A stretch of 64,000 bases of DNA from Janthinobacterium agaricidamnosum (GTDB lineage: Bacteria > Pseudomonadota > Gammaproteobacteria > Burkholderiales > Burkholderiaceae_D): contig NZ_CP033019.1 of assembly GCF_003667705.1 (NCBI RefSeq), forward strand, positions 1,488,001 through 1,552,000, in the 5' to 3' direction. A program made the translations under genes and the position numbers. The stretch's first letter is position 1. Every line of letters starts with the position of its first letter. A model generated the notes under the pieces. It worked only from the letters and a program-made list of their open reading frames with translations, did no database searches and had not been told where the DNA came from. Shown piece by piece: positions 33,473-42,634 of this stretch.

Positions 33473-35791
33473 TCATCGTGGAATGTCATCGCTGGCTTTA
33501 TGTACAAAAGGAGTGACGACCGATTCGGTACGCCTGCCATTCACTGTTTCACAAACGACGGTAGACGGCAGGCCTGTTTGCAGTGCGGGCACAAAGGCAG
33601 GTAAGTCTCCCGAACTGTAGTAATGTGCATTACCTTCAATGATTTGCTTGCGTTGTAGAGGTTCTGCAGCCCAATAGATTGCAAATTTTTTCATGAAATC
33701 CTCCCATCTCAGGATGGATTTTCTTATAGGATTTTTTTTGTCGTTTTGCAGCCGCCAATCCGCCACCGCACACAAATACTGATAAAACTGCGGATCGCTG
33801 CTCGCCTTCCCGCTGCCAATGGCCACGTCATACGCCGTCACGTTGCGGTGGTTTTCCGCGTTGCCGATGATGGCGCCGTGGAAGGATTTGGGGCTGACCT
33901 CGTTCTGCCAGCGCTTGCGCGCCTCATTCGGGGTCTCTTCGCGGTCGACAATCAGCTTGTCGCCACTGCCCGGATGGCGCGAAACGCGGTCTATCCTGCA
34001 TTGGTCGCCCGCTTCCTTGCCCAGGTTCAGGGCTTTTTCCACCTGCTCGCGCTCGCCCGCGCCGAACATGCCGGCACCGAATTCGGGGATGCGATGCTGC
34101 TTCGGCCGCGGGTCGGCGATGATTTCCTGCTTGCGCATCCGCAAACCTTTCGTGCTGGTCACCGCGATGGCTGCATCGATGGGGTCGACTTCTTCGCACG
34201 GTCCTTGCTGGTCGCGCGGCAGCCTGGCCTGGTCGGAATCCTTCGGGAATTGCCCAGGGCGGATCTCGCCGCCGTCCAGCACGGCCGCCCTGGGCGCGCG
34301 CAGCGCTTCGCCATTGATCGTGCGCAAGCCTTCACGCCGGCCTGGTTCCGTTGAAAAGATATTCCATTTGCCGGGTTTGACGGGCGGCCATGGTGCCTCG
34401 GCATGGCTGCCGCGATGGCCACGATTGGCACCGGCCACATGGGCGTGATCGTCCTCGCCTTCCAGGCGCAGGGCGAAGTCGTGCGGCGGCTGGCCCACCA
34501 GCACCGGACCGTTGTTCTTTCCAGTCGCATCGGGACGTTGCTTGTTGGTAAAGACACGCTGGTAAAATCCCTTGCCCAGTTCCGCCAGCGGTTGCCGGCG
34601 CTGGAATTCCTTTTCCCAGCAGGTGGGGCCGTCGCCCCAGATGCTTTTGTCCGTCTTGCCCTTGGTCTTGGACAGACGATGGCCGTCGATGTAGTCGGGT
34701 ATGCCTTGCCAGCCGATGCCCTGCATATTGTCCAGCGCTACCGTCATATCTTCGGGGCAGAAGTACAGGTAGACCTTACCCCGGTTGTCGCGGTCCGCTT
34801 CCGCCCGCCATGCCGCGCCCGCCATGCCATGGCAGACGGCGTGATCCTTGATCTGCGCAAAGGCGGGACTGGCATGCTTTTTTGCCACCACGCCCTGCAC
34901 GATCTGCACCAGCGTCTGCAGGCGCGCATGCAGGGTCTGGCGGTTGTCGATGGCATCGTATTGCTCCTCCATCACCGCATCCCGGCCGCCGCCGAAGATG
35001 CGGCTAGCTTCCGCCGCGCCGAAGAACATCGTGGTGTCCTCCACCAGGCTGTAGGGAGGATGCGTGAGGATCAAGGTGTCGGCGGGCCGCTTGCCCTCGT
35101 CGAGCAGGAAGGCCTGCGCCAGCAGCGAGATCAAACAGCCCTGGCTGTGCGCGACGATGGAGACCACGTCGTTACTGTCGTAATCGCGGATCATGGCGAT
35201 GAGGGCTGCCAGGCGCTTGGCGGCCAGTACCATGTACATGCGCCCCGGCGCCGTCTTCAACGGGCGCACGGGGTCGCCGCCCACGTCGTAGGGTGAGAAC
35301 AGCCCCTTGTTCCACATGTCGGGCAGGGTGTTGGTGGCATTGCCGAACGGGCCGCCGTTCTTCGACATGTCCTTGTCCAGACGGTTGCCGTAGCGGTCCG
35401 TGTTCTGGCCGTTGACCACTTTGCTCGCGTTGCTGCGTTCGCGAAAGCCCCAGTAAAACGGGATCACCGGGCTGTACGTGGTCTCATCAGGCTGGCGCTT
35501 GAAAAACACGTCGTCCGGGTCGGCCAGGGCTTCCTTCTTGTCGGACGCCTGCGGCATGCGGTAGGCGGCTGGCATGAACACGTGGCCGCCGCCATACATG
35601 CGTGCATCGAGTCCCTGGCATAAACCCTTTTCCACGGCGCCGAAACTGGTGCCTACGTCGTTGACGCCATGGATGACGATGACGTTGCCGGGCAGCTCAG
35701 GGCGGATGCGCACGATGGCGTCGTTTAAGCGGCCGCAATGGAGCAGGGCGGTGCTCTTGCCGCTGGTGTAGGGAAGTTTGGGATACGCCAT
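33473..35791 (-). CDS. Type VI secretion lipase effector, Tle3-like (DUF3274)
   Basis: A 772-aa alpha/beta-hydrolase effector. The N-terminal half shows NVIVIHGVNDVGTSF (~36-50) and the nucleophile elbow VAHSQG with Ser216. The rest has the DUF3274 character of the Tle3 family, phospholipases injected into rival cells. No signal peptide, as expected for T6SS cargo. It is directly upstream of a Tla3-like gene, the known adaptor. The last ~90 codons (33473-33745) are clearly more AT-rich than the body of the gene. No vgrG, PAAR or structural T6SS gene is in the window. Confidence 0.85.
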   Translation of the reverse strand: MAYPKLPYTSGKSTALLHCGRLNDAIVRIRPELPGNVIVIHGVNDVGTSFGAVEKGLCQGLDARMYGGGHVFMPAAYRMPQASDKKEALADPDDVFFKRQPDETTYSPVIPFYWGFRERSNASKVVNGQNTDRYGNRLDKDMSKNGGPFGNATNTLPDMWNKGLFSPYDVGGDPVRPLKTAPGRMYMVLAAKRLAALIAMIRDYDSNDVVSIVAHSQGCLISLLAQAFLLDEGKRPADTLILTHPPYSLVEDTTMFFGAAEASRIFGGGRDAVMEEQYDAIDNRQTLHARLQTLVQIVQGVVAKKHASPAFAQIKDHAVCHGMAGAAWRAEADRDNRGKVYLYFCPEDMTVALDNMQGIGWQGIPDYIDGHRLSKTKGKTDKSIWGDGPTCWEKEFQRRQPLAELGKGFYQRVFTNKQRPDATGKNNGPVLVGQPPHDFALRLEGEDDHAHVAGANRGHRGSHAEAPWPPVKPGKWNIFSTEPGRREGLRTINGEALRAPRAAVLDGGEIRPGQFPKDSDQARLPRDQQGPCEEVDPIDAAIAVTSTKGLRMRKQEIIADPRPKQHRIPEFGAGMFGAGEREQVEKALNLGKEAGDQCRIDRVSRHPGSGDKLIVDREETPNEARKRWQNEVSPKSFHGAIIGNAENHRNVTAYDVAIGSGKASSDPQFYQYLCAVADWRLQNDKKNPIRKSILRWEDFMKKFAIYWAAEPLQRKQIIEGNAHYYSSGDLPAFVPALQTGLPSTVVCETVNGRRTESVVTPFVHKASDDIPR

Positions 35792-35901
35792 CGCCGCTCC
35801 ATGCTGACCAGTCAGGACAGTGTAGAGAGGCGCGATGGCGGATTAGTTGCGCTTACGCAAACTTTGCGGGAAAGAAGGCAGCGATGCCGTAGGTGCAGGC
35901 G

Positions 35902-36150
35902 CTAGCGGCTGGCCGGCTTGCCCTCGGTCAGCTTGCTGTCCGCCAGCCCCGGCGCGCCCCACAACAGGCCCATCCAGATGCAGAACGACAGGCCGCGGTG
36001 CAGCGATGCGAAGCACAGGCCGAAAATCAGGCTGCGCGCGAACAGGTTCGTGTTTGGTACGTTGGCACTGTCGAGCAGAAACAGGGTGGCGACGGCGGCG
36101 ACCGTCATGACGGGCAGCATGAACCACCATTTGCGTTCGATCGGCGACAT
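35902..36150 (-). CDS. Small membrane protein (82 aa) of unknown function
   Basis: Two hydrophobic segments (FMLPVMTVAAVATLFLLDS; SLIFGLCFASLHRGLSFCIWMGLLWGAPGL) and a polar C-terminus. ATG with AGGA upstream. It lies 110 bp upstream of tle3 on the same strand, so it could be part of the effector cassette, but the sequence gives no function. Confidence 0.6.
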   Translation of the reverse strand: MSPIERKWWFMLPVMTVAAVATLFLLDSANVPNTNLFARSLIFGLCFASLHRGLSFCIWMGLLWGAPGLADSKLTEGKPASR

Positions 36151-36203
36151 GATTTCCTAGTAAGAAGTGTGTCACCGATTCTAGCGCAATATTGTCAAGG
36201 CAT

Positions 36204-36884
36204 TTATGGTGCGCTGATAATTTTCGTCAATGCGATGCGGTACGCGGGCTGCACGTCGCCAGCCTGGTCAATCTTGTCCGTCATGATCACGCCGAAACCC
36301 TGCGCATACCACACGTATTCGCCGCTTTTGCCTTTGCTTTTGCCGCCCACGTCGTGCAGTTCGAACTTGCAGGCGTCGGGGAAGCGGCGCCCGCCCAGTT
36401 CCAGGCGTTCCCAGCCCAGGAAGGTGATCGAGAAATCGCGCTGGTCCGTGCGCGTGGAGGTGGTGATCTTGTCGGACAGGCCCGCCAGCGGGTAGTGGGT
36501 GCTCGTTTGCGTGTCGGTGAATTGCACGCGTACTTCCTGGCCCGGACGCATTTTGGCAGGGATGGCCGACTGCGGCGCGTAGACGTTCTTGCTGCGCACT
36601 GTGCCGTCTTCGTTGTAATGGACCGTGCCCGTCAGGAAGACCTGGCCGTCGCGGATGTCCTGGTAGGACGTGGCCAGCAAGACGCCGCCGTCGAGGATCA
36701 GCTGGATGCCCTTGAGTTTCCTGCCTTCGAAGACTTCCTCGACGTTGACTTGCGCGTCGCCATTGTTCTTGCTGAACTTGACACCCGTCGTCAGTTCCAT
36801 GCACTCGCCCACCGTGGGCGCCGCCTGTACGCCTGCGGCCGCCAATACGGCTGCCGCCACCAACACTTGCCATGCTGCTTTCAT
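36204..36884 (-). CDS. Secreted beta-rich protein of unknown function
   Basis: A 226-aa protein. Signal peptide MKAAWQVLVAAAVLAAAGVQA; the mature chain looks beta-rich, with two Cys (GECMELTTG; DACKFEL) and a lysine/glycine-rich loop (DVGGKSKGKSGEY). The start at 36884 has GGGA at a suitable distance; an ATG two codons earlier is possible. I recognise no family. It is upstream of tle3 on the same strand with only the 82-aa gene between, a position where an immunity gene would be expected, but there is no direct evidence. Confidence 0.7.
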   Translation of the reverse strand: MKAAWQVLVAAAVLAAAGVQAAPTVGECMELTTGVKFSKNNGDAQVNVEEVFEGRKLKGIQLILDGGVLLATSYQDIRDGQVFLTGTVHYNEDGTVRSKNVYAPQSAIPAKMRPGQEVRVQFTDTQTSTHYPLAGLSDKITTSTRTDQRDFSITFLGWERLELGGRRFPDACKFELHDVGGKSKGKSGEYVWYAQGFGVIMTDKIDQAGDVQPAYRIALTKIISAP

Positions 36885-36953
36885 TGTCATCCCGGCTATC
36901 TTGTAAAGGCGTGATGATAGCGTGCCTTGGAGCAATGTGGCGCAGCGCTGATC

Positions 36954-37244
36954 TTATTTCGCAGGGGCGACGGGGATGCTGGGCACAGCGGGTGTGGACG
37001 CTGGCGGCGCCGTCGGCTTGCCGCGCCGCGTGCGCTTGTCGGTGCGCGTTTTGGCAGGCTTGCCGTCGTGGATCAGCTTGCCCTTGTTGTCGAGCTTGTC
37101 GGATTGGTCCGATTGCTGGCCCGGATCGTTGGCATTGTTGGTGTGGTTGCCCGTCTGGTTGACGTTCGTCGTCGACTGGGCTTGCACCCAGGCGCCGCCG
37201 ATGGTCATCAGGGTGGCGGCCAGCAAGAGAGCGGCGGTTTTCAT
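36954..37244 (-). CDS. Small secreted Asn/Thr- and Lys-rich protein
   Basis: A 96-aa protein: signal peptide MKTAALLLAATLMTIGGAWVQA, then an Asn/Thr/Gln-rich segment (TNVNQTGNHTNNAND), a basic stretch (KTRTDKRTRRGK) and a Pro/Ala tail. Probably disordered. Ribosome site AGGAAGACGCACC. It shares composition and a promoter-proximal CCTACTTGCG motif with the gene at 37913-38398. Confidence 0.65.
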   Translation of the reverse strand: MKTAALLLAATLMTIGGAWVQAQSTTNVNQTGNHTNNANDPGQQSDQSDKLDNKGKLIHDGKPAKTRTDKRTRRGKPTAPPASTPAVPSIPVAPAK

Positions 37245-37371
37245 GGTGCGTCTTCCTGTGCAAGAGAGTGAGAGGGCGGTGGATACCGCTGTCGAGAATG
37301 CATTGTCACACGCGGACCCGTGCGCGCAAGTAGGATTACGCCTCATCCTTGTGTGGGCGTATTGCCAATGT

Positions 37372-37890
37372 TCAAGCCGCTCTTGCGCCGCTCGCGCGCA
37401 GGCGCAGGCGCCGGGCGCTCAGGGCATCGCGCATGCTCCATGTCAGCGATATGGCGCCCATGGCCGCCAGCCAGCTGCCGGGGCCGTCCGCAGGCAGCGC
37501 ATGCACGCCCGATGGCAGGGCAAGCCAGTCGGGCAGCGCCTGCAGCAGCAGGGTGGCGATCACGCCCAGGTTGATGAACAGCAAAACGTGCAGGATCTGC
37601 TCGGGCAGGGGCAGGCGGCGCGTGCGGCCTTCCACGACCGTGTCGCGCAGCGAAACGCCGATTTCCGCCAACAGCAGCAATGCCGGCCACCAGGCCAGCC
37701 AGCCCTGCCAGGCAAACAGGCCCAGCGAGGGAAACAGCAGGCCGAAGATGGCTTCGCGCAAGCTGTGCAGGCGCTGCTCGGCCGCCGCGCCGGGACGCGA
37801 CGGCAAGCGCACGAGCAACTCGTGGTTGAGCAGCACGTCAGCTCCGCCCAGCAGCCCGTGCAGAAGCAGCATGGCTTGCAGCGCCGTCAT
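37372..37890 (-). CDS. Integral membrane protein of unknown function (172 aa)
   Basis: Four to five hydrophobic segments (ALQAMLLLHGLLGGADVLLNHELL; WQGWLAWWPALLLLAEIGVSL; QILHVLLFINLGVIATLLLQAL; GSWLAAMGAISLTWS). The start at 37890 gives a sensible first helix; a longer reading would run through the 3' repeats of the neighbouring gene. It lies 22 bp downstream of 37913-38398, so the two may be cotranscribed. I recognise no family with confidence. Confidence 0.7.
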   Translation of the reverse strand: MTALQAMLLLHGLLGGADVLLNHELLVRLPSRPGAAAEQRLHSLREAIFGLLFPSLGLFAWQGWLAWWPALLLLAEIGVSLRDTVVEGRTRRLPLPEQILHVLLFINLGVIATLLLQALPDWLALPSGVHALPADGPGSWLAAMGAISLTWSMRDALSARRLRLRASGARAA

Positions 37891-37912
37891 GGCCGGGGCG
37901 GGCTGCCCGCGC

Positions 37913-38398
37913 TTAGCGGCCCGGCGGGCGCGGCGGCACCACGCCGGTGTTGCCAGTATTGCCAGTATTGCCAGTATTGCCAGTATTGCCGGTGGTGCCA
38001 GCGTTGCCCGGCGTGTCCGTATTGCCTGTGGTACCTGTCGTGCCCGGGGGAACCGTGCCACCCGTATTGCCATTCATGTCTTGCGTGCCGCTGCGCGTGG
38101 CGTTAGCTGCGGACTGGCCGGCGCTGTCAGGGGCGCCGCCACCCGAATTCGTGCCGCTGGTCGATTGCCCCGTCGTGTCATGGTTGCGCGATTTTCCCGA
38201 TTTCTTCGCCTGCTTCTTGTCGTGCTTGCGCGGCTTGGCCTTGTCATTCTGGTTCACTTGCGGATTTTGCTGTGTCGCCGTGTCGGTATTGCCCGTGTTA
38301 TTCGACGTGGTATTGCTATTGCCGGTCGATTGCGCCTGCGCCAGGACGGCTGCGCTGCCCAGCAGCATGGCCGCGAGCATGAATGCGGATGGTTTCAT
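37913..38398 (-). CDS. Secreted low-complexity protein with Thr-Gly-Asn repeats
   Basis: A 161-aa protein with signal peptide MKPSAFMLAAMLLGSAAVLAQA. The mature chain is Asn/Thr/Gly-rich with a basic centre (KAKPRKHDKKQAKKSGK) and a C-terminal run of TGN triplets coded by an exact 9-bp DNA repeat. Likely disordered and envelope-exposed. Ribosome site AAGGAGTTCCC. Confidence 0.7.
   Translation of the reverse strand: MKPSAFMLAAMLLGSAAVLAQAQSTGNSNTTSNNTGNTDTATQQNPQVNQNDKAKPRKHDKKQAKKSGKSRNHDTTGQSTSGTNSGGGAPDSAGQSAANATRSGTQDMNGNTGGTVPPGTTGTTGNTDTPGNAGTTGNTGNTGNTGNTGNTGVVPPRPPGR
37950..37985. repeat. Tandem 9-bp repeat (TTGCCAGTA x4)
   Basis: Four perfect 9-bp units in the 3' part of 37913-38398, encoding the TGN repeat on the minus strand. 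Perfect units suggest recent slippage, so the copy number may vary between strains. Confidence 0.9.
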
Positions 38399-38509
38399 GG
38401 GAACTCCTTCGGATGAAGTGGAGTACCGATTCTGCCACGCGCGGGCTGGCCCGCAAGTAGGAATCCGCCGCCACCCGATGTGGGGGGATGGCTGGCCGTG
38501 GCGCAGGCC

Positions 38510-39856
38510 TTAGCGGAACTGCTCCGTCGAGATATCAAATCGCTTGAGCTTGTCGTACAGGGTTTTCTTCGGGATATTCAGCGCGGCGGCCGCGTCGATG
38601 ACGTTGCCATTGTGTCGGCGCAAGGCTTCCTCGATGATGGAAATCTCGAAGGTGTCCACCTGTTCCGCCAGCGACGCTTCGCGGCAGCCGGCGGGACTCA
38701 GGGTGTCGTCGAGCAGGCCCAGCACGAAGCGGTCGGCCACGTTGTGCAGTTCGCGCACATTGCCGGCCCAGCGCTGCGCCATCAGGGATGCGATCAGTTC
38801 GCCGCTGACGAGCGCGGCCGGCTGGCCATAGCGCAGGGCCGCCTGCAGCACGAAAAATTCGAACAGCAGGGGGATATCCTCGCGCCGGTTGCGCAGCGCG
38901 GGCAGCGTGAGGCTGGCCACGTTCAGCCGGTAATACAGGTCGGGCCGGAATTTCCCCTGCTCGGCCAGCACATTCAAGTCTTCCTTGGCGGCGGCGATGA
39001 CGCGGAAATTGACGGATATCAATTTGTTGGAACCGAGACGCTCGACTTGCCGCTCCTGCAGCACGCGCAGCAGTTTCACTTGCAGGGCCAGCGGCATGCT
39101 TTCGATTTCATCGAGGAACAGGGTGCCGCCGTTCGCGTACTCGATCTTGCCGATGCGCTGGCGCTGCGCCCCCGTAAACGCGCCTTCCTCGTGGCCGAAC
39201 AGTTCCGATTCGAAGATCGACTCGGGCAGGGCGCCGCAGTTGATCGCCACGAACGGGTGGTCGCGCCGCTCGCTGAAGTCGTGCAGGCAGCGGGCGATCA
39301 GTTCCTTGCCGGTGCCCGTTTCGCCGAGGATGATGATGTCGGCCGACTTCGGCGCCAGGTTCAGCACCAGCTGGCGCACCTTGGCCATGGCCGCGCTGCG
39401 GCCCACGATGCGCGCCTCGATGCCGACGCGCTGCTCGAGCTGACGGCGCAAGTTCATGTTTTCCAGCACCAGGTGGCGTTTATCCAGGGCGCGGCGGCAC
39501 ACTTCCACCAGCAAGTCGGCGGAAAACGGTTTTTCGATGAAATCGTAGGCGCCACGGCGCATGGCGCCCACGGCCATCGACACGTCGCCATGGCCCGTGA
39601 CGAGGATCACGGGCAGGCTGGCATCCTGTGCCACGGCGATATCGAGCAGTTTCAAGCCATCCATGCCGGGCAGTTTGATATCGCTCAATAAAATACCCGC
39701 GAATTCGGGCACCAGGTAAGGCAGCGCTTCCTCGGCCGTGGCAACGGCCGTCACTTGCAGTCCCGCCAGTTCCAGCGATTGCCGGGCGCCCTTGCGCACG
39801 ACGGCGTCGTCTTCCACCAGCAGCACTTGCATGCCTTCAAAATTATTCTCGTGCAT
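38510..39856 (-). CDS. dctD: Sigma-54-dependent response regulator, DctD-like
   Basis: A 448-aa activator. The receiver domain has phospho-acceptor Asp59 (LLSDIKLPGMDG). The AAA+ domain (~145-375) has Walker A GETGTGKE (178-185) and the sigma-54 contact loop GAFTGA (225-230). A Fis-type helix-turn-helix is at the C-terminus (NVIDAAAALNIPKKTLYDKLKRF). It is translated right behind the DctB-like kinase (stop and start 3 bp apart). Context suggests it acts on the sigma-54 promoter at 44568-44584 rather than on a dctA or dctPQM gene, none of which is in the window. Confidence 0.88.
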   Translation of the reverse strand: MHENNFEGMQVLLVEDDAVVRKGARQSLELAGLQVTAVATAEEALPYLVPEFAGILLSDIKLPGMDGLKLLDIAVAQDASLPVILVTGHGDVSMAVGAMRRGAYDFIEKPFSADLLVEVCRRALDKRHLVLENMNLRRQLEQRVGIEARIVGRSAAMAKVRQLVLNLAPKSADIIILGETGTGKELIARCLHDFSERRDHPFVAINCGALPESIFESELFGHEEGAFTGAQRQRIGKIEYANGGTLFLDEIESMPLALQVKLLRVLQERQVERLGSNKLISVNFRVIAAAKEDLNVLAEQGKFRPDLYYRLNVASLTLPALRNRREDIPLLFEFFVLQAALRYGQPAALVSGELIASLMAQRWAGNVRELHNVADRFVLGLLDDTLSPAGCREASLAEQVDTFEISIIEEALRRHNGNVIDAAAALNIPKKTLYDKLKRFDISTEQFR

Positions 39857-39859
39857 TCC

Positions 39860-41758
39860 CTATTCCTTCGTCTCTATCTTATTCTCCCCCGGGGCGCAGC
39901 TCAGGGTGATGGTAAATTGCGCGCCGCCCCCTTCCTGCGCGCTGCGGTTGCGCACGGCCAGGGCGCTGCCGGCCGCGCGCAGTATGCCAGCGCTGATCGA
40001 CAATCCCAAGCCCAGCCCGTGTTCCTTGGTGGTATAGAAGGGATCGAAGATTTTGTCGAGCGAGGCCAGCGGGATGCCGGGGCCATTATCGGTGATATGC
40101 AGCACGGCGAGGCCGCCTTCGCGCCGTACCTGGAACCAGATTTGCACGGGCTCGCCTTCCGGCACGGCATCCATCGCGTTCGTGATCAGGTTGGTAAATA
40201 CCTGTTCCAGGCCGATGGCGTTGCACAGCACGATGATGTCGTCCTCAAGCCAGCTTTCATGCAGGGTCAGGCGCTGCGAGCCCTTGCGCGTGCGGATTTG
40301 CAGCATGGTTTGCGCAAACGCCTGGCGCACGCTGACGGGCTTGCGGGCATCGTCGCTGCGCCGCGCAAAGCCTTTCAATTGCGAGGTCACGTAGCCGAGG
40401 CGCTTGACGAGGTCGGAAATGGTCGACAGGTTGTCGAGCGCGTCGTCGATCTGGCCGCGTGCCAAAAAGACCTTGGCATTGTCGGAAAACGTTTGCAGGG
40501 CGGCCAGCGGCTGGTTCAGCTCGTGCGTGACGCCGGCCGCCATCTGGCCGATGGCCGCCAGCTTGCCGCTTTGCACCAGTTCCGCCTGGGCGTAGCGCAA
40601 GGTCTGCTCGGCCCGCTCGCGCTCGGCCACTTCCGCCTGCAGGCGGCCGTTCGCGTGGACGAGGTCGGCCGTGCGCTGCTCGACCTTGATTTCCAGCTGT
40701 TCATAGGCACGGGCCAGCGTCTGCTGCGCATTGAGCTTGTCGGCGATGCGGCGCCGGCGCTGGCGCGCATACATCAGGGCCAGCAGCAGCAAGGCCCAGC
40801 CCAGCGCGGCGGCGATGGCCGCGTTGCGCGCCGCCTCATCGACCTGGTCGAGCTCGGCCAGCACGGTAATTTGCCATTGCAGCGGGCCCAGCGCGCGGTT
40901 CACGGCCAGATAGCTCACCTTGTCGGCACTGCCGGACAGGGCGGGGGAGTCATTCGTCTGCGGGCGTTCCAGCGTCATCACGCTGGCGCCATCGGCGAAC
41001 TGGCGCTGCACCTTGTGCGGCAGGATGGGCAGATTTTCTTGCAGGAACTGGCGCTGTTCGCTGATGTCTTTCTTGGCGGCCGGCGACAAAGGCGCCAGGG
41101 TCTTGAACTTGAAGGCGGGGGTGGTGGCCAGGATGATCACGCCATTCGCATCCTTGACCCAGATCTGTTCGCCCGCGCCCGGCGTGCGCCACGATTGCTC
41201 GATCCAGTCCAGGTTGACTTTGGCGGCGACGATGCCGATGATGCGTCCGTCGCGCTGCACGGGCTGCGAAATGAAGTAGCCGGCTTCGAAGGTGGAAAAG
41301 CCGATGCCGTAGAAGCGGCCGATGCCGCCCGCAATGGCGTTCTTGAAATACGGGCGGAAGCCGTAGTTGACGCCCACGTAGGAGCTGCGGTCTTGCCAGT
41401 TGCTCGACGCCAGGGTCGTGCCCTTGTCGTCGAGCACGTAGACGGCAAAGGCGCCCGCGCGGCGGTTCATGTCGACCAGGTAGGCGTTGATCTGCGTGAC
41501 TTTATCGGCGCTGGGCTGCTCCAGCAATTGCGCCACGGCATCGCTCTGGGCCACGGCCAGGGGCAGGAATTCGTATTTGTTCAGGGCGCCGCCGATGGAC
41601 GCCGCATACAGTTCCGCGCGCGAATCTAGCGTGCGGTGCAATTCATCGAGCTGGCGCTGCTTGACCCAGGCATACGAGGCCCATGTCAGCACGACCAGCG
41701 AGCCCACGGCCAGCAGGGGGGCAAGCAGCTGTCTCAGGGGCCATTTGCCGAATGCCAT
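39860..41758 (-). CDS. dctB: DctB-like sensor histidine kinase
   Basis: A 632-aa membrane kinase. TM1 (~10-32) and TM2 (~312-330) bracket a periplasmic double-PAS (dCache) sensor with the DctB signature YGFRPYFKNAIAGGIGRFYGIG (~132-153), which in characterised DctB proteins contacts C4-dicarboxylates. A coiled coil (~345-395) leads to HisKA with phospho-accepting His412 (GVTHELNQPLAA) and an HATPase domain (ending DNGPGIP...GLGLGLSIS). It is downstream of the ABC-transporter genes on the same strand, separated by a perfect palindrome. Confidence 0.88.
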   Translation of the reverse strand: MAFGKWPLRQLLAPLLAVGSLVVLTWASYAWVKQRQLDELHRTLDSRAELYAASIGGALNKYEFLPLAVAQSDAVAQLLEQPSADKVTQINAYLVDMNRRAGAFAVYVLDDKGTTLASSNWQDRSSYVGVNYGFRPYFKNAIAGGIGRFYGIGFSTFEAGYFISQPVQRDGRIIGIVAAKVNLDWIEQSWRTPGAGEQIWVKDANGVIILATTPAFKFKTLAPLSPAAKKDISEQRQFLQENLPILPHKVQRQFADGASVMTLERPQTNDSPALSGSADKVSYLAVNRALGPLQWQITVLAELDQVDEAARNAAIAAALGWALLLLALMYARQRRRRIADKLNAQQTLARAYEQLEIKVEQRTADLVHANGRLQAEVAERERAEQTLRYAQAELVQSGKLAAIGQMAAGVTHELNQPLAALQTFSDNAKVFLARGQIDDALDNLSTISDLVKRLGYVTSQLKGFARRSDDARKPVSVRQAFAQTMLQIRTRKGSQRLTLHESWLEDDIIVLCNAIGLEQVFTNLITNAMDAVPEGEPVQIWFQVRREGGLAVLHITDNGPGIPLASLDKIFDPFYTTKEHGLGLGLSISAGILRAAGSALAVRNRSAQEGGGAQFTITLSCAPGENKIETKE

Positions 41759-41798
41759 GGTGCTCCGTGTGTATGTTTATGCCCGTGTGTGGTCAATC

Positions 41799-41827
41799 TG
41801 GGGTCAGACCCGCCGGGTCTGACCCCA
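41799..41827. repeat. Perfect 29-bp inverted repeat
   Basis: 14-base arms TGGGGTCAGACCCG and CGGGTCTGACCCCA around one central C. It sits 4 bp beyond the stop of the ABC ATPase gene and 40 bp before dctB. There is no T run, so it is not a classic terminator. It may stabilise the 3' end of the transporter mRNA or be a dispersed repeat. Confidence 0.8.
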
Positions 41828-41831
41828 TTAC

Positions 41832-42623
<792 letters not shown>

Positions 42624-42634
42624 GGCCGTTCCTC

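Noticed and set aside
37950..37985. CRISPR array
   Set aside because: The repeats are 9-bp direct units without spacers inside a coding frame.
39755..41629. A 624-aa plus-strand frame over dctB
   Set aside because: Antisense shadow of the kinase gene; no ribosome site, low-complexity His/Gln/Ala composition.
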